From positions 62,001-126,000 of the forward strand of contig NZ_AWNH01000060.1 in assembly GCF_000482245.1 (NCBI RefSeq): a stretch of 64,000 nt of DNA, written 5' to 3'. Below are positions 1-9,338 of this stretch, one piece after another. A program made the translations under genes and the position numbers. The stretch comes from Leptolyngbya sp. Heron Island J (GTDB taxonomy: Bacteria; Cyanobacteriota; Cyanobacteriia; Phormidesmidales; Phormidesmidaceae). The notes beneath the pieces are model-generated. The model made no database searches and had not been told where the DNA came from. It was given only the letters and a program-made list of their open reading frames with translations. The stretch's first letter is position 1, and every line of letters begins with the position of its first letter.

Positions 1-1914
1 CAAGAGCAGGAACGTGGTATCACGATTACTGCGGCTGCCATTAGTACTAGCTGGCGTGATCATCAGATCAACATTATTGATACGCCTGGTCACGTAGATT
101 TCACCATTGAAGTAGAGCGTTCAATGCGTGTGCTAGATGGTGTGATCGTTGTTTTTGATTCAGTTGGTGGTGTGCAGCCTCAGTCAGAAACTGTTTGGCG
201 ACAGGCAGATCGATACAACGTTCCACGTATCGCTTTTGTCAATAAGATGGATCGCACGGGAGCAAGCTTCTTTTCGGTCTATCAGCAGGTTCGTGAGCGT
301 CTTAAGGCTAATGCGGTTCCTATCCAGATCCCAATCGGTGCCGAAGACCAATTTCGGGGTGTAGTGGACCTGGTGAGGATGCGGGCCCACATTTATGCCA
401 ATGACCTAGGGACAGACATTGAAGAAACTGACATTCCTGATGAACTTCGGGAACAGGCAGAGGAATATAGAACGCTGTTGCTTGAGTCCATTGTTGAAGC
501 TGACGATGCTCTGATGGAGAGATACCTTGAGGGCGAGGAACTCAGTAGTCAGGAAATTATGAACGCAGTGCGTGCAGGGGTAACTAGTGGTGACTTAGTG
601 CCAATGCTCTGTGGTTCAGCATTTAAGAACAAAGGTGTTCAGCTTTTGTTAGATGCCGTAGTTGATTATTTGCCCTCTCCATTGGATATACCACCTATTC
701 AGGGCACATTGCCTAATGGAGATATGGGCGAGCGGCCTCCTGAAGACGATGGTCCACTTGCTGCTTTAGCATTCAAGATTATGTCAGATCCCTACGGGCG
801 ACTGACATTCATCCGAATGTATTCGGGTGTTTTGACAAAGGGCAGCTACGTTTATAACGCTACTAAGGACAAAAAAGAGCGAATTTCTCGATTAATTGTC
901 CTCAAAGCGGATGAGCGTATAGAGGTTGATGAGCTTCGGTCTGGTGATTTGGGTGCCGTGTTAGGGCTCAAAGATACAACGACGGGCGACACAATCTGCA
1001 CCACAGATAGCCCGATTGTGCTAGAGTCTCTATTCGTGCCAGAACCTGTTATATCCGTTGCTGTGGAACCCAAAACCAAGCAGGATATGGAAAAGCTGGC
1101 CAAAGCTTTACAATCACTGTCCGAGGAAGATCCTACATTCAGGGTGTTTACCGACCCTGAAACTAATCAGACGGTGATTGCAGGCATGGGGGAGCTTCAC
1201 CTGGATATTCTCGTGGATCGTATGAAGCGAGAATTTAAGGTAGAGGCAAACATCGGCGCACCTCAGGTGGCCTATCGCGAAACTATTCGCAAGGCAGTTA
1301 CCGGTGAAGGTAAGTTTGTGCGCCAAAGCGGTGGTAAAGGACAGTTCGGTCACGTAGTGATTAAAGTTGAGCCAGGGGATGAAGGCTCCGGATTTGAGTT
1401 CGAATCTAAGATTGTTGGCGGTACAGTGCCTAAAGAATATGTTGGTCCTGCAGAAGCTGGCATGAAAGAAAAGTGCGAATCTGGTATTCTAGCTGGGTAT
1501 CCCATGATCGACCTTAAAGTCAAACTGGTTGATGGTTCTTACCACGATGTAGACTCATCTGAAATGGCCTTTAAGATCGCTGGATCAATGGCTATTCAGG
1601 ATGCAGTCACAAAGGCTTCTCCAGTACTACTGGAACCTATGATGAAAATCGAAGTTGAAGCTCCTGAGGAGTTTCTTGGTGACATCATGGGAGACCTTAA
1701 CTCTCGTCGAGGCCAGATTGAGGGTATGGGGTCCGAGAGTGGGCAGGCCAGGGTAAGTGCAAACGTACCTTTGGCTGAAATGTTTGGCTATGCCACTGAT
1801 ATCCGCTCAAAGACTCAGGGTCGAGGCATATTCTCTATGGAGTTTAGTCACTACGCGGAAGTTCCGCGCAACGTGGCTGATGCGGTTATCGCTAGAAACA
1901 AAGGGAACGCATAA
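1..1914 (+). CDS. fusA: Elongation factor G (partial, 5' end outside window)
   Basis: Translocation GTPase that moves tRNA-mRNA through the ribosome after peptide bond formation. The reading frame is open from base 1, so the gene enters from outside. Visible 637 residues start just before the G2 element RGITIT; G3 DTPGH and G4 NKMD follow. A full EF-G is about 690 residues, so roughly 55 N-terminal residues with the P-loop lie upstream of the window. Domain II, the G-E-L-H-L-D motif of domain III, domain IV and the C-terminal domain V are all intact. It is followed after 25 bases by tuf, as in the conserved str operon (rpsL-rpsG-fusA-tuf-rpsJ). Identification is essentially certain; some cyanobacteria have extra EF-G paralogues, but the operon position marks this as the main copy. 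Confidence 0.97.
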   Translation, partial: QEQERGITITAAAISTSWRDHQINIIDTPGHVDFTIEVERSMRVLDGVIVVFDSVGGVQPQSETVWRQADRYNVPRIAFVNKMDRTGASFFSVYQQVRERLKANAVPIQIPIGAEDQFRGVVDLVRMRAHIYANDLGTDIEETDIPDELREQAEEYRTLLLESIVEADDALMERYLEGEELSSQEIMNAVRAGVTSGDLVPMLCGSAFKNKGVQLLLDAVVDYLPSPLDIPPIQGTLPNGDMGERPPEDDGPLAALAFKIMSDPYGRLTFIRMYSGVLTKGSYVYNATKDKKERISRLIVLKADERIEVDELRSGDLGAVLGLKDTTTGDTICTTDSPIVLESLFVPEPVISVAVEPKTKQDMEKLAKALQSLSEEDPTFRVFTDPETNQTVIAGMGELHLDILVDRMKREFKVEANIGAPQVAYRETIRKAVTGEGKFVRQSGGKGQFGHVVIKVEPGDEGSGFEFESKIVGGTVPKEYVGPAEAGMKEKCESGILAGYPMIDLKVKLVDGSYHDVDSSEMAFKIAGSMAIQDAVTKASPVLLEPMMKIEVEAPEEFLGDIMGDLNSRRGQIEGMGSESGQARVSANVPLAEMFGYATDIRSKTQGRGIFSMEFSHYAEVPRNVADAVIARNKGNA

Positions 1915-1939
1915 ATTAGTTTAGGGACACAGTAAATAC

Positions 1940-3169
1940 ATGGCACGCGAAAAGTTTGAAAGAAGTAAGCCCCACGTTAACATTGGCACAATTGGCCACG
2001 TTGACCACGGTAAAACCACTCTGACAGCTGCTATCACCATGACATTAGCAGCGGCTGGTGGTGCTAAGGCTCGTAACTATGAGGATATTGATGCTGCTCC
2101 TGAGGAAAAGGCTCGGGGTATCACTATCAATACAGCTCACGTAGAATACGAGACTGATAATCGCCACTATGCTCACGTTGACTGCCCTGGACACGCAGAC
2201 TACGTTAAGAACATGATTACCGGTGCTGCTCAAATGGACGGAGCAATTCTGGTTTGTTCTGCTGCTGATGGTCCTATGCCCCAGACTCGTGAGCACATTC
2301 TGCTTGCCAAGCAGGTAGGTGTACCTAACATCGTTGTCTTTTTGAACAAGCAAGATCAAGTCGATGATGAAGAGCTGCTTGAGCTGGTTGAGCTTGAGGT
2401 TCGTGAACTCTTGAGTTCTTACGAGTTTCCTGGCGATGACATTCCCATTGTTGCAGGCTCTGCTCTTAAGGCTGTTGAAGCACTGCAGGCTAAGGGTGAT
2501 ATTGGTCGTGGTGAGGATGAGTGGGTTGATAAGATCCATGCTTTGATGGATGAAGTTGACCAATACATCCCTACTCCTGAGCGTGATGTTGATAAGCCTT
2601 TCTTGATGGCCGTTGAGGACGTCTTCTCCATTACTGGTCGGGGTACAGTGGCTACCGGTCGTATTGAGCGCGGTAAAGTCAAAGTTGGCGAAACTATCGA
2701 AATCGTTGGTATTCGCGATACATCTCAGAGCACTGTTACTGGTGTGGAGATGTTCCAGAAGACTCTGGATGAGGGTATGGCTGGTGATAATGTCGGTGTG
2801 CTCTTGCGTGGTATTCAAAAGGAAGATATCTTGCGCGGCATGGTGCTAGCCAAGCCCGGTAGTATCACGCCTCACACTCAGTTTGAGGCAGAGGTATATG
2901 TACTGAATAAGGAAGAAGGTGGCCGTCATACACCTTTCTTCCCTGGCTATAAGCCTCAGTTCTATGTGCGGACTACTGATGTAACTGGTTCCATTGCTAG
3001 CTTTACTGCAGACGATGGCAGTGCTGCTGAAATGGTTATGCCTGGTGACCGCATTAAAATGAATGTGGAACTAATTAACCCTGTTGCAGTAGAAGAGGGT
3101 ATGCGCTTTGCTATCCGTGAGGGTGGTCGCACCGTGGGTGCTGGCGTAGTATCTAAGATTACTAAGTAA
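1940..3169 (+). CDS. tuf: Elongation factor Tu
   Basis: GTPase that delivers aminoacyl-tRNA to the ribosomal A site. The 409-residue protein has the usual cyanobacterial length. The P-loop [10 protein letters not shown] is near residue 20, followed by RGITI (G2), [15 protein letters not shown] (G3), NKQD (G4) and GSALK (G5), then beta-barrel domains II and III. It starts with ATG 25 bases after fusA, with only a weak purine-rich stretch upstream. It is co-oriented with fusA and rpsJ and probably co-transcribed with both. A strong hairpin lies right after its stop codon. Confidence 0.98.
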   Translation: MAREKFERSKPHVNIGTIGHVDHGKTTLTAAITMTLAAAGGAKARNYEDIDAAPEEKARGITINTAHVEYETDNRHYAHVDCPGHADYVKNMITGAAQMDGAILVCSAADGPMPQTREHILLAKQVGVPNIVVFLNKQDQVDDEELLELVELEVRELLSSYEFPGDDIPIVAGSALKAVEALQAKGDIGRGEDEWVDKIHALMDEVDQYIPTPERDVDKPFLMAVEDVFSITGRGTVATGRIERGKVKVGETIEIVGIRDTSQSTVTGVEMFQKTLDEGMAGDNVGVLLRGIQKEDILRGMVLAKPGSITPHTQFEAEVYVLNKEEGGRHTPFFPGYKPQFYVRTTDVTGSIASFTADDGSAAEMVMPGDRIKMNVELINPVAVEEGMRFAIREGGRTVGAGVVSKITK

Positions 3170-3199
3170 TTCTTACTGAGTAATTTCGTTTCAGATTGG

Positions 3200-3230
3200 T
3201 GCGAAGAAGGTGGTAGTAACCTTCTTCGCA
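3200..3230 (+). promoter_or_regulatory. 12-bp perfect hairpin between tuf and rpsJ
   Basis: Bases 3200-3211 (TGCGAAGAAGGT) pair perfectly with 3219-3230 around a 7-base loop. The stem is followed by TACCCGGTTTTCTG, not a clean U-tract, so it is more likely a partial terminator, an RNA-processing site or a 3'-end stabiliser setting different levels of tuf and rpsJ mRNA than a full terminator. Function is inferred. Confidence 0.6.
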
Positions 3231-3284
3231 TACCCGGTTTTCTGACCGTTGAACCTTGATAATTGAAGGATGTTTTAAGTCGTA

Positions 3285-3602
3285 ATGGCTACTATTCAGC
3301 AGCAAAAGATACGTATTCGCTTGAAAGCATTTGATCGTCGTCTCCTAGACACTTCTTGCGAAAAAATTGTAGACACGGCTAATCGAACCAACGCTACTGC
3401 AATTGGGCCGATTCCCCTACCTACTAAGCGAAAAATCTACTGTGTACTTCGTTCTCCTCACGTGAACAAAGACTCTCGAGAGCACTTCGAAACACGTACT
3501 CATCGCCGCATTATTGATATTTATCAGCCTACATCCAAAACCATTGATGCCTTAATGAAGCTGGATCTACCTGCTGGTGTGGATATCGAGGTTAAGTTGT
3601 AA
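3285..3602 (+). CDS. rpsJ: 30S ribosomal protein S10
   Basis: Small-subunit ribosomal protein S10 (NusE), which also takes part in NusB-dependent antitermination. The protein is 105 residues, the normal size, with typical segments [23 protein letters not shown] and [19 protein letters not shown]. The ATG is preceded by GAAGGA, a plausible ribosome binding site. It is the last gene of the str operon in cyanobacteria, and here an intrinsic terminator follows. The 115-base gap to tuf contains a hairpin, so its expression may be partly uncoupled from tuf. Confidence 0.97.
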   Translation: MATIQQQKIRIRLKAFDRRLLDTSCEKIVDTANRTNATAIGPIPLPTKRKIYCVLRSPHVNKDSREHFETRTHRRIIDIYQPTSKTIDALMKLDLPAGVDIEVKL

Positions 3603-3663
3603 TTCGGTGAGCTAGATGTCTGCTTTTGATTCACCTAGCTCGGTACTCGTCTATCTATCGTTA

Positions 3664-3701
3664 ACCTGAGTAACTGAACCCGACAGTTCTCAGGTGTTTT
3701 T
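3664..3701 (+). terminator. Intrinsic terminator of the str operon
   Basis: ACCTGAG at 3664-3670 and AACTG at 3672-3676 pair with CAGTT at 3684-3688 and CTCAGGT at 3689-3695, a 12-bp stem with a single bulged T and a 7-base loop. GTTTTTAG follows directly. The position about 60 bases after rpsJ fits the end of the operon. Confidence 0.8.
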
Positions 3702-3830
3702 AGTCGGCGGCTTCGAATGGCGGATGTTTGAATCTGCCAGATAGGTTAGAATATCTTTGCGCATTCGTAGGATTGTTTACGGTTTCTATCCTTTCGAATA
3801 TTTGCTTATAAGTATCCCCTACCCGTCATA

Positions 3831-4487
3831 ATGAATTCTGCTTCATCAGTCGCTGTTCGAGAACTGCCCTTGTTCCCATTACCTGAGTTAGTTCTCTTTC
3901 CTGGTAGGCACTTACCACTCCACATATTTGAGTTTCGTTATCGCATCATGATGAATACGATTTTGCAGTCGGATCGTCGTTTTGGTGTGCTTATGATTGA
4001 CCCTGATAGCGGTGAGATTTCAAAAATTGGCTGCTGTGCTGAAATTGTTCACTTTCAGCGTCTGCCAGATGATCGAATGAAGATTTTGACCATGGGACAG
4101 CAGCGGTTCCGCGTTTTGGACTATGTTCGTGAAAAGCCCTATCGTGTCGGCTTGGTCGAGTGGGTTGAGGATGAAACTGCAGATAAAGATCTTTCACCCT
4201 TGGCCTCTGAGGTAGATCAGTTATTGAGGGATGTTGTTCACCTTTCTTCGAAACTCACAAGCCAAGAAATTGAATTTCCTGAGAGCGTTCCGGAATTGCC
4301 TCTAGATTTGTCTTATTGGATAGCCAGTACTTTGCATGGCGTAGCAAGAGAGCAGCAACAGCTTTTAGAGATGCAGGATACAGCCAAGCGTTTAGAACGC
4401 GAGGCTGACATTTTGACTTCTACCCGTAATCATCTGGCTGCTCGTACGGCTTTGAAAGATGTATTGCCTGAAGATAGCCCCTCATAA
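3831..4487 (+). CDS. LON N-terminal-domain protein
   Basis: Stand-alone LON substrate-binding domain protein of 218 residues, without the ATPase or protease parts of Lon. The family signature is seen in the first 60 residues: LPLFPLPELVLFPGRHLPLH and FEFRYRIMM. The C-terminal third is helical and charged (LEMQDTAKRLEREADIL). Such proteins are common in cyanobacteria; the cellular role is not established, though the domain recognises protein substrates in Lon. It is convergent with pheA, with 20 bases between the two stops. The family call is firm, the function open. Confidence 0.88.
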   Translation: MNSASSVAVRELPLFPLPELVLFPGRHLPLHIFEFRYRIMMNTILQSDRRFGVLMIDPDSGEISKIGCCAEIVHFQRLPDDRMKILTMGQQRFRVLDYVREKPYRVGLVEWVEDETADKDLSPLASEVDQLLRDVVHLSSKLTSQEIEFPESVPELPLDLSYWIASTLHGVAREQQQLLEMQDTAKRLEREADILTSTRNHLAARTALKDVLPEDSPS

Positions 4488-4507
4488 TTGTCAAGTTTGC
4501 TCCTAAG

Positions 4508-5353
4508 CTAAAGAGTGTTGACTTGAATTTGTTCGTAGCTGCCAAAAATTTTTAGGCTTTTAGTGCAATTCCTTAATAGATGTAGAGTTGCCTGAGTATT
4601 AGAGTCATCCAGACTGGCTTCAATATCAATGAAAAACCTGTAGTCCCCTAGTGCTAGCTTTGTAGGGCGCGATTCTATTCGACTCATGTTAATGCCTTGA
4701 GTTGCAAATAGTTGTAATGGCTTGAGCAGTGCTCCGGGCGCGTTATCTGGCAATCTGAATGCTAAAGATGTATGGCTACCGCGATTGGATAGCTGTTGGC
4801 TCAGAACCCAAAAACGTGTCGAATTGTCAGGGTTGTCATTGATTGGATCGGCTAGTGTTGGGATGTTGTATAGCTGTGCAGCCCACAAGGGTGAGATCGC
4901 TGCTGCTGCTTTGTCTTGGGATAATTTAGGTAAAGCTTCTGTTGTGGAGCTGGTTGCGACCTGAGTGGCATCTGGTAGGTTTGTCGCTAACCATTTCTGG
5001 CATTGGGTTAGAGCTTGAGGATGGGAGTATACGGTTTGAATTTTATTCAGGCTAGGGGCTTCGGAAAGAAGGGCGTGGTGAATAGGTATCACTAAATTAT
5101 TCTGAATTTTTAGGTTGTCTAATTCCCACAACATGTCAAGAGTGTCACGTACACTGCCTCCAATTGAGTTTTCAATGGGGACTACGGCAACATCAGTTTC
5201 ACCGGTGGCAGCAGCTTGAATAGCTTTAGCAATCGTGTCATATGGCTTAAGGGTGGATACTGTATTGTTGTGGGTCTTGAGCCAATGGGCATAGTTGTTA
5301 GCGGCCAGTTCAGAGTAGCTTCCTGGAGGCCCTAAGTGAGCAATAGAAGTCAT
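4508..5353 (-). CDS. pheA: Prephenate dehydratase
   Basis: Converts prephenate to phenylpyruvate in phenylalanine synthesis (or may act on arogenate; the two are not separable by eye). The N-terminal catalytic domain (about residues 1-180) starts HLGPPGSYSE and carries VPIENSIGGSVRDT and the catalytic TRF in NSTRFWVLS. A C-terminal ACT domain (about 195-281) contains GALLKPLQLF and the ESRP element that binds phenylalanine for feedback inhibition. The 281-residue length is right for a monofunctional enzyme without a chorismate mutase domain. Confidence 0.95.
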   Translation of the reverse strand: MTSIAHLGPPGSYSELAANNYAHWLKTHNNTVSTLKPYDTIAKAIQAAATGETDVAVVPIENSIGGSVRDTLDMLWELDNLKIQNNLVIPIHHALLSEAPSLNKIQTVYSHPQALTQCQKWLATNLPDATQVATSSTTEALPKLSQDKAAAAISPLWAAQLYNIPTLADPINDNPDNSTRFWVLSQQLSNRGSHTSLAFRLPDNAPGALLKPLQLFATQGINMSRIESRPTKLALGDYRFFIDIEASLDDSNTQATLHLLRNCTKSLKIFGSYEQIQVNTL

Positions 5354-5534
5354 CTAAAAAATATACAGAAGGTCGTGAGTGACCACTGAAATAAAGGTGT
5401 TAGAGTTAGCTTAATGGCTTTCGAGCCAACTATTTTTTGTTTGGATACGTGGTTGCGAAGATATTTATAAGGATATCTAAATGCTGCTTATGCCACGGGC
5501 ATTTTGTATATGGTGCTGGGGTGAGATTGTCTGA

Positions 5535-6077
5535 ATGGTCCATTTGCATGCGTCACAGTCTGTAGAAATTGCCATATCCCCTGCGCCTGTGCCGATTCAT
5601 CAGTATTTGAGTGACACTGAACGTTTGGTGTACGCTCTTGCAGACCCTAGTCAAATTAAGGTCTTAGGACGTCATACGTTTCAATTTAGTATGCGTTCTA
5701 TTAGGTTCTTAATGCTGACCCTTGAGCCAGTCGCTGACGTAAAGATCTATCCAAATGATTGTGATGAAATAATCATTTATTCAGATTCTTGCAGATTACG
5801 ACATCAAGCTGTGCTGAATCGACGATTTGCTTTCAAACTACAGGGTTGGTTGGCTGCACGTCCTGATAATTCTGGTGTTTCGGGCAATGCTGAGCTGGAT
5901 ATTCATATTGACTTGCCTGCGGCGTTTCGTCTTACTCCAAAATCGCTGTTGGAGTCGACAGGTAATGCGATCGCTAGCAGTATTTTGAGCACTATTAAAC
6001 AACGTTTGCAGCGTCGTCTGATTCACGAATATCGTGGCTGGACGGCTGGTGTATTGTCAGCGTCACAGTCGCGCTAG
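5535..6077 (+). CDS. DUF1997 family protein
   Basis: A 180-residue protein resembling the DUF1997 family of cyanobacteria and plastid-containing plants, whose function is unknown. It is a beta-rich domain with the segment ELDIHIDLPAAFRLTPKSLLE followed by a helix that begins TGNAIASSILSTIKQRLQRR. No signal peptide or transmembrane segment is evident. It is transcribed divergently from pheA and convergent with rnhB. One HIP1 site lies inside the gene (5967). Family assignment is from recall of the pattern and should be confirmed by a profile search. Confidence 0.75.
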   Translation: MVHLHASQSVEIAISPAPVPIHQYLSDTERLVYALADPSQIKVLGRHTFQFSMRSIRFLMLTLEPVADVKIYPNDCDEIIIYSDSCRLRHQAVLNRRFAFKLQGWLAARPDNSGVSGNAELDIHIDLPAAFRLTPKSLLESTGNAIASSILSTIKQRLQRRLIHEYRGWTAGVLSASQSR

Positions 6078-6148
6078 GAAAGCGTTTAATCACATCAGCT
6101 AGTTGTAACAATAGTCTGAGGGCTTTAAAGGCCAGGTCTAGTATCCAG

Positions 6149-6730
6149 TTATCCCAATATAGAAAGCTGTTGACAGCTTTTGAATGAACGGCGGTGATAT
6201 CGTGTCGGTCCCAGGTTTTTTAATCCAGCGAGATGCTTAGGACTGCCATATCCCTTATTAGAGGCTAAGTCGTATCCTGGATAGCGACGCGATAGGCGAA
6301 TAATCAGCGTATCGCGCCAGACTTTGGCCAGGATGCTAGCAGCTGCGATCGCAACTACAGACTGATCTCCCTTAACCACCGTCTGTTGCTCAATACTCAG
6401 CTCAGGAATCGCCTGGTTGCCGTCCACTAGACATTGAGTGGGTTGAGGCGACAAGTGGAGAATAGCCTGACGCATTGCCTGTAATGAAGCCTGTAAGATA
6501 TTGATCTGGTCAATCTGTCGAACAGAGATACAGCCAATTTTTGCGTCAACAGAGGCTGATTGAATAATCGGTATCAGCCTCTCACGCTTTTTTGAAGAAA
6601 TAGCCTTACTATCCGCCACACCTTGCTGTTGTAGCCATAGCTCTGCATCAGGTTTTAAGATCACCGCTGCAGCCACTACAGGACCAAACAAGGCACCACG
6701 CCCTACCTCATCTACGCCGGCAATTGACAT
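6149..6730 (-). CDS. rnhB: Ribonuclease HII
   Basis: Cleaves the RNA strand of RNA-DNA hybrids, removing misincorporated ribonucleotides and primers. The 193-residue protein begins GVDEVGRGALFGPVVAAAV, with the metal-binding Asp-Glu pair of the DEVGRG motif. The second acidic motif CLVDGN lies near residue 100 and the helix AAASILAKVWRD near 130. It starts 3 bases after the rne stop codon on the same strand, so both are almost certainly one transcript; the rne-rnhB pair is a known conserved cyanobacterial arrangement. Confidence 0.95.
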   Translation of the reverse strand: MSIAGVDEVGRGALFGPVVAAAVILKPDAELWLQQQGVADSKAISSKKRERLIPIIQSASVDAKIGCISVRQIDQINILQASLQAMRQAILHLSPQPTQCLVDGNQAIPELSIEQQTVVKGDQSVVAIAAASILAKVWRDTLIIRLSRRYPGYDLASNKGYGSPKHLAGLKNLGPTRYHRRSFKSCQQLSILG

Positions 6731-6733
6731 TAA

Positions 6734-8782
6734 CTAGCTCACTGTTGCCGATGAGCGGCGACGGCGACGGCGACGGGTGGGTGGAGCATCTGTTTCCGAG
6801 GTAGCTTCTTCTGTTTCAGATAACTCTTGTTGAGCCTCGGCAACGTCTTCTAGAGGCAGGTCAGCTGCCTCTAATTCATTCACAGAAGTTACCTGAGTAA
6901 TGGAATCAGCCACTTCAGACTGGATTTTTTCAGGGGCTAGAGCCGATGTTGGTCTCTGATCAGACAGCTGTGTATCAGGTTCACTCAGGTCAGTGTCCGT
7001 AGCCGGTGGCGCTTCACCAGGTAAAACTACTGATACAACTACATTCTTGGTATCTTTAATTTCCTCTTGGCTGAGTACCAGTGGCGAAACACCCATTTCA
7101 GCATAAATGCGCTGTTCGTCGGGAGTTAACGTTACAGTAACCACCTGAGGGGGAACTTCTGGCTTACGACTACGGCTGCGAGAACGTTTACCACGGGTAG
7201 AGGATGCCTCTGCTGTTACATCATCCCGTGAACTGTCTCCATTGGGCGTCAAAATAGGTGCAGAACTCACAATTGGGCTAACATTGCCGCTACTACTATT
7301 GACTAGCTTTGGTGGAGCCGCTGCCGAACGACTACTACGGGGACTAGGACCATCACTACGACGACGACGACGACGGTTACGACCATTCCCTTTGTCGTTA
7401 TAGTCAGGGTGATTGACTAAATCAAGAGACTTCAGATTTTGATCTGGTTCCAAATTATCTGAGCGTTCCTGACGAGCAATGCGTGCACTGGACATGGGAA
7501 CGACTCGGCTTGCTACTGCCGACTGTTGAACCTCAACAGGGGCTTCACCAGGTAACTGAGCAAGATGACCTAATCCTCCACAAGCAGGGCAGGGACATCC
7601 AAATAATTCATATATGTTTTGACCCTGGCGCTTACGCGTCAACTCCACTAGCCCAAGTTCAGAAAGTTGGGAAATCTGTGGACGCGCTTTGTCAGCTTGT
7701 AAAGCCTTACCAAAATGCTCTAGAACCTGCATCTGGTCGCGACGAGACTCCATATCGATAAAATCGACTACAATCACGCCAGCGACATTTCGTAGACGGA
7801 GCTGGCGAGCAATCTCTACAGCGGCTTCGCAGTTAGTCCAGAGCACCGTTTCTCGTGCTGTAGCTGACCGAGTAAATGAGCCTGAGTTAACATCGATTAC
7901 TGTCAGAGCTTCAGTCGGCTCAATGATGATATATCCGCCTGATGGCAAATCAACCCGCGGCTTCAATGCTTCACGAATCGCTGCGTTGACACGGAAATAT
8001 TCCAGGATAGATGGTGAATCGGTGCGGTGATGGTCTACTAACACACCAGCAGGCAAGCGGCCATCGCTCCAGCTTGATAGATGCTGCTTAACCCGCTGCA
8101 TTCCAATATCTGAATCAGTCACAATACGATTGACATCGGCATTGTAAACGTCCCGCAATACTCGCTGGATAAAGTCATCATCACGATTCAAAAGGGCGGG
8201 AGGACGGGTGGCCATCGCTTCTTGCTGAATCATTTCCCAACGTTTCTGTAGGGCCTCTAAATCTTCGATAATGGCTTCTTCAGAAACACTTTCGGCTTCG
8301 GTACGGACAAGTAGCCCCATGCCTGGTGGCTTAGTCAAAATACCTAGAGCACGTAATCGATGTCGCTCAGCCTCATTACGAATGCGCCGGGATAGGTTGA
8401 CGCCTCGCCCATAAGGCATCAGCACCAAATAGCGTCCAGGTAAAGTAATCTTTCCAGTCAGCCGTGGTCCTTTGTTTCCCGTAGGTTCCTTCATGATTTG
8501 CACCAGCACTTTCTGCTTAGGTGCAACTAGCTCAGTAATTGGTCCAGGAGCCCGCTTTAGCTTTAGTGGCCCTAAATCGGACACATGCATAAAGCCATTT
8601 CGCTCACTATCACCAATATTGATAAAGGCCGCATCAATTCCCGAGAGTACGTTTTCAACAGTACCTACGTAAATGTCTCCAACCTGGTGGCTACCGGTAG
8701 CCACAATTAATTCTTGAATTTGATCTTCTGAAAAGACGGCTGCAGTACGATGCTGCTCCGCAATAATGATCTGCTTAGGCAT
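6734..8782 (-). CDS. rne: Ribonuclease E
   Basis: Single-strand-specific endonuclease initiating mRNA decay and rRNA/tRNA maturation. The 682 residues comprise an S1 domain (about 35-130), the RNase E/G catalytic domain with metal-binding D297 (VIDVNSGSF) and D340 (VIVVDFIDM), and the Zn-link C398-P-A-C401. The rest is a low-complexity tail with basic patches. It ends with a run of seven arginines then SSA; a conserved Arg-rich nonapeptide at this place in cyanobacterial RNase E is reported to bind PNPase. GAGGA precedes the ATG at good spacing. The leader is long (see separate entry), and autoregulation through the leader is known for cyanobacterial rne. Confidence 0.97.
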   Translation of the reverse strand: MPKQIIIAEQHRTAAVFSEDQIQELIVATGSHQVGDIYVGTVENVLSGIDAAFINIGDSERNGFMHVSDLGPLKLKRAPGPITELVAPKQKVLVQIMKEPTGNKGPRLTGKITLPGRYLVLMPYGRGVNLSRRIRNEAERHRLRALGILTKPPGMGLLVRTEAESVSEEAIIEDLEALQKRWEMIQQEAMATRPPALLNRDDDFIQRVLRDVYNADVNRIVTDSDIGMQRVKQHLSSWSDGRLPAGVLVDHHRTDSPSILEYFRVNAAIREALKPRVDLPSGGYIIIEPTEALTVIDVNSGSFTRSATARETVLWTNCEAAVEIARQLRLRNVAGVIVVDFIDMESRRDQMQVLEHFGKALQADKARPQISQLSELGLVELTRKRQGQNIYELFGCPCPACGGLGHLAQLPGEAPVEVQQSAVASRVVPMSSARIARQERSDNLEPDQNLKSLDLVNHPDYNDKGNGRNRRRRRRSDGPSPRSSRSAAAPPKLVNSSSGNVSPIVSSAPILTPNGDSSRDDVTAEASSTRGKRSRSRSRKPEVPPQVVTVTLTPDEQRIYAEMGVSPLVLSQEEIKDTKNVVVSVVLPGEAPPATDTDLSEPDTQLSDQRPTSALAPEKIQSEVADSITQVTSVNELEAADLPLEDVAEAQQELSETEEATSETDAPPTRRRRRRRSSATVS

Positions 8783-9171
8783 CCAATTTCCTCAAAAACC
8801 TATGCAGTCAACCCAATTATTACCGAGGTTGACACACGTAAGCTCAACGATTAATCCTTCAAATCTAAAACAGCTGCTCGAACCCAACCCTTTGGCACCT
8901 AATTAGAGTCAACCGGGCTCTGTTGAGGCCATGGGCAGGCTACAGAGAAAACCGCAGGAATCCAAAACTTTCACTGCTTGGCAGCTAGAAGTGACGTTTA
9001 GATAAATCCGATTAGAGTACTGGAGCCTCAGACAGACTGTAAGCGTCGCTAGTACGTTGCAATCGCAAGGGTTCTGACAGAAGCGAAACTAGTCAGTACT
9101 CGCCTTTGGGTAAGCTGCAGCTAACAAACTCTGTAGTTATCCTACGGCAGCTTCAGTTGCAATGGATTATA
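8783..9171 (-). promoter_or_regulatory. Putative promoter and long 5' leader of rne-rnhB
   Basis: No gene lies in the 556 bases between rne and rnj. On the minus strand a perfect -10 box TATAAT sits at 9166-9171, with TGGCCA (four of six matches to TTGACA) 17 bases upstream at 9189-9194. Transcription from here would give a leader of about 375 nt containing U-rich single-stranded stretches such as GCTGTTTTAGATTT and AGGTTTTTGAGG near the start codon. Cyanobacterial rne leaders are known targets of RNase E itself. Promoter and length are inferred from sequence only. Confidence 0.5.
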
Positions 9172-9274
9172 GCCTGAGCTTGCCCATATGGCCAGGACTT
9201 TAGAATTTTTATTTTAATTTCTTTATGGAAATATGTGTTAGCTACCCTACAAGATTGGGTCAACTGGATTTTTA

Positions 9275-9319
9275 TCCAGCTTGAGAAAATTTAGATCAAA
9301 ATGGATTTCTCAAGCTGGA
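9275..9319 (-). terminator. 14-bp hairpin after rnj (possible terminator or processing site)
   Basis: TCCAGCTTGAGAAA at 9275-9288 pairs perfectly with 9306-9319, loop 17 bases, starting 20 bases beyond the rnj stop on the minus strand. There is no U-tract after it. The ATCCAG part (9274-9279) could instead pair with CTGGAT at 9264-9269 in a mutually exclusive short hairpin. It probably marks the 3' end of the asd-dapA-rnj unit or a processing point. Confidence 0.5.
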
Positions 9320-9338
9320 ATAGGTTCATGCGGTGGTT

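Noticed and set aside
2045-2818. 257-codon open frame antisense to tuf
   Set aside because: Mirror of the strongly biased codon use of tuf; no family likeness.
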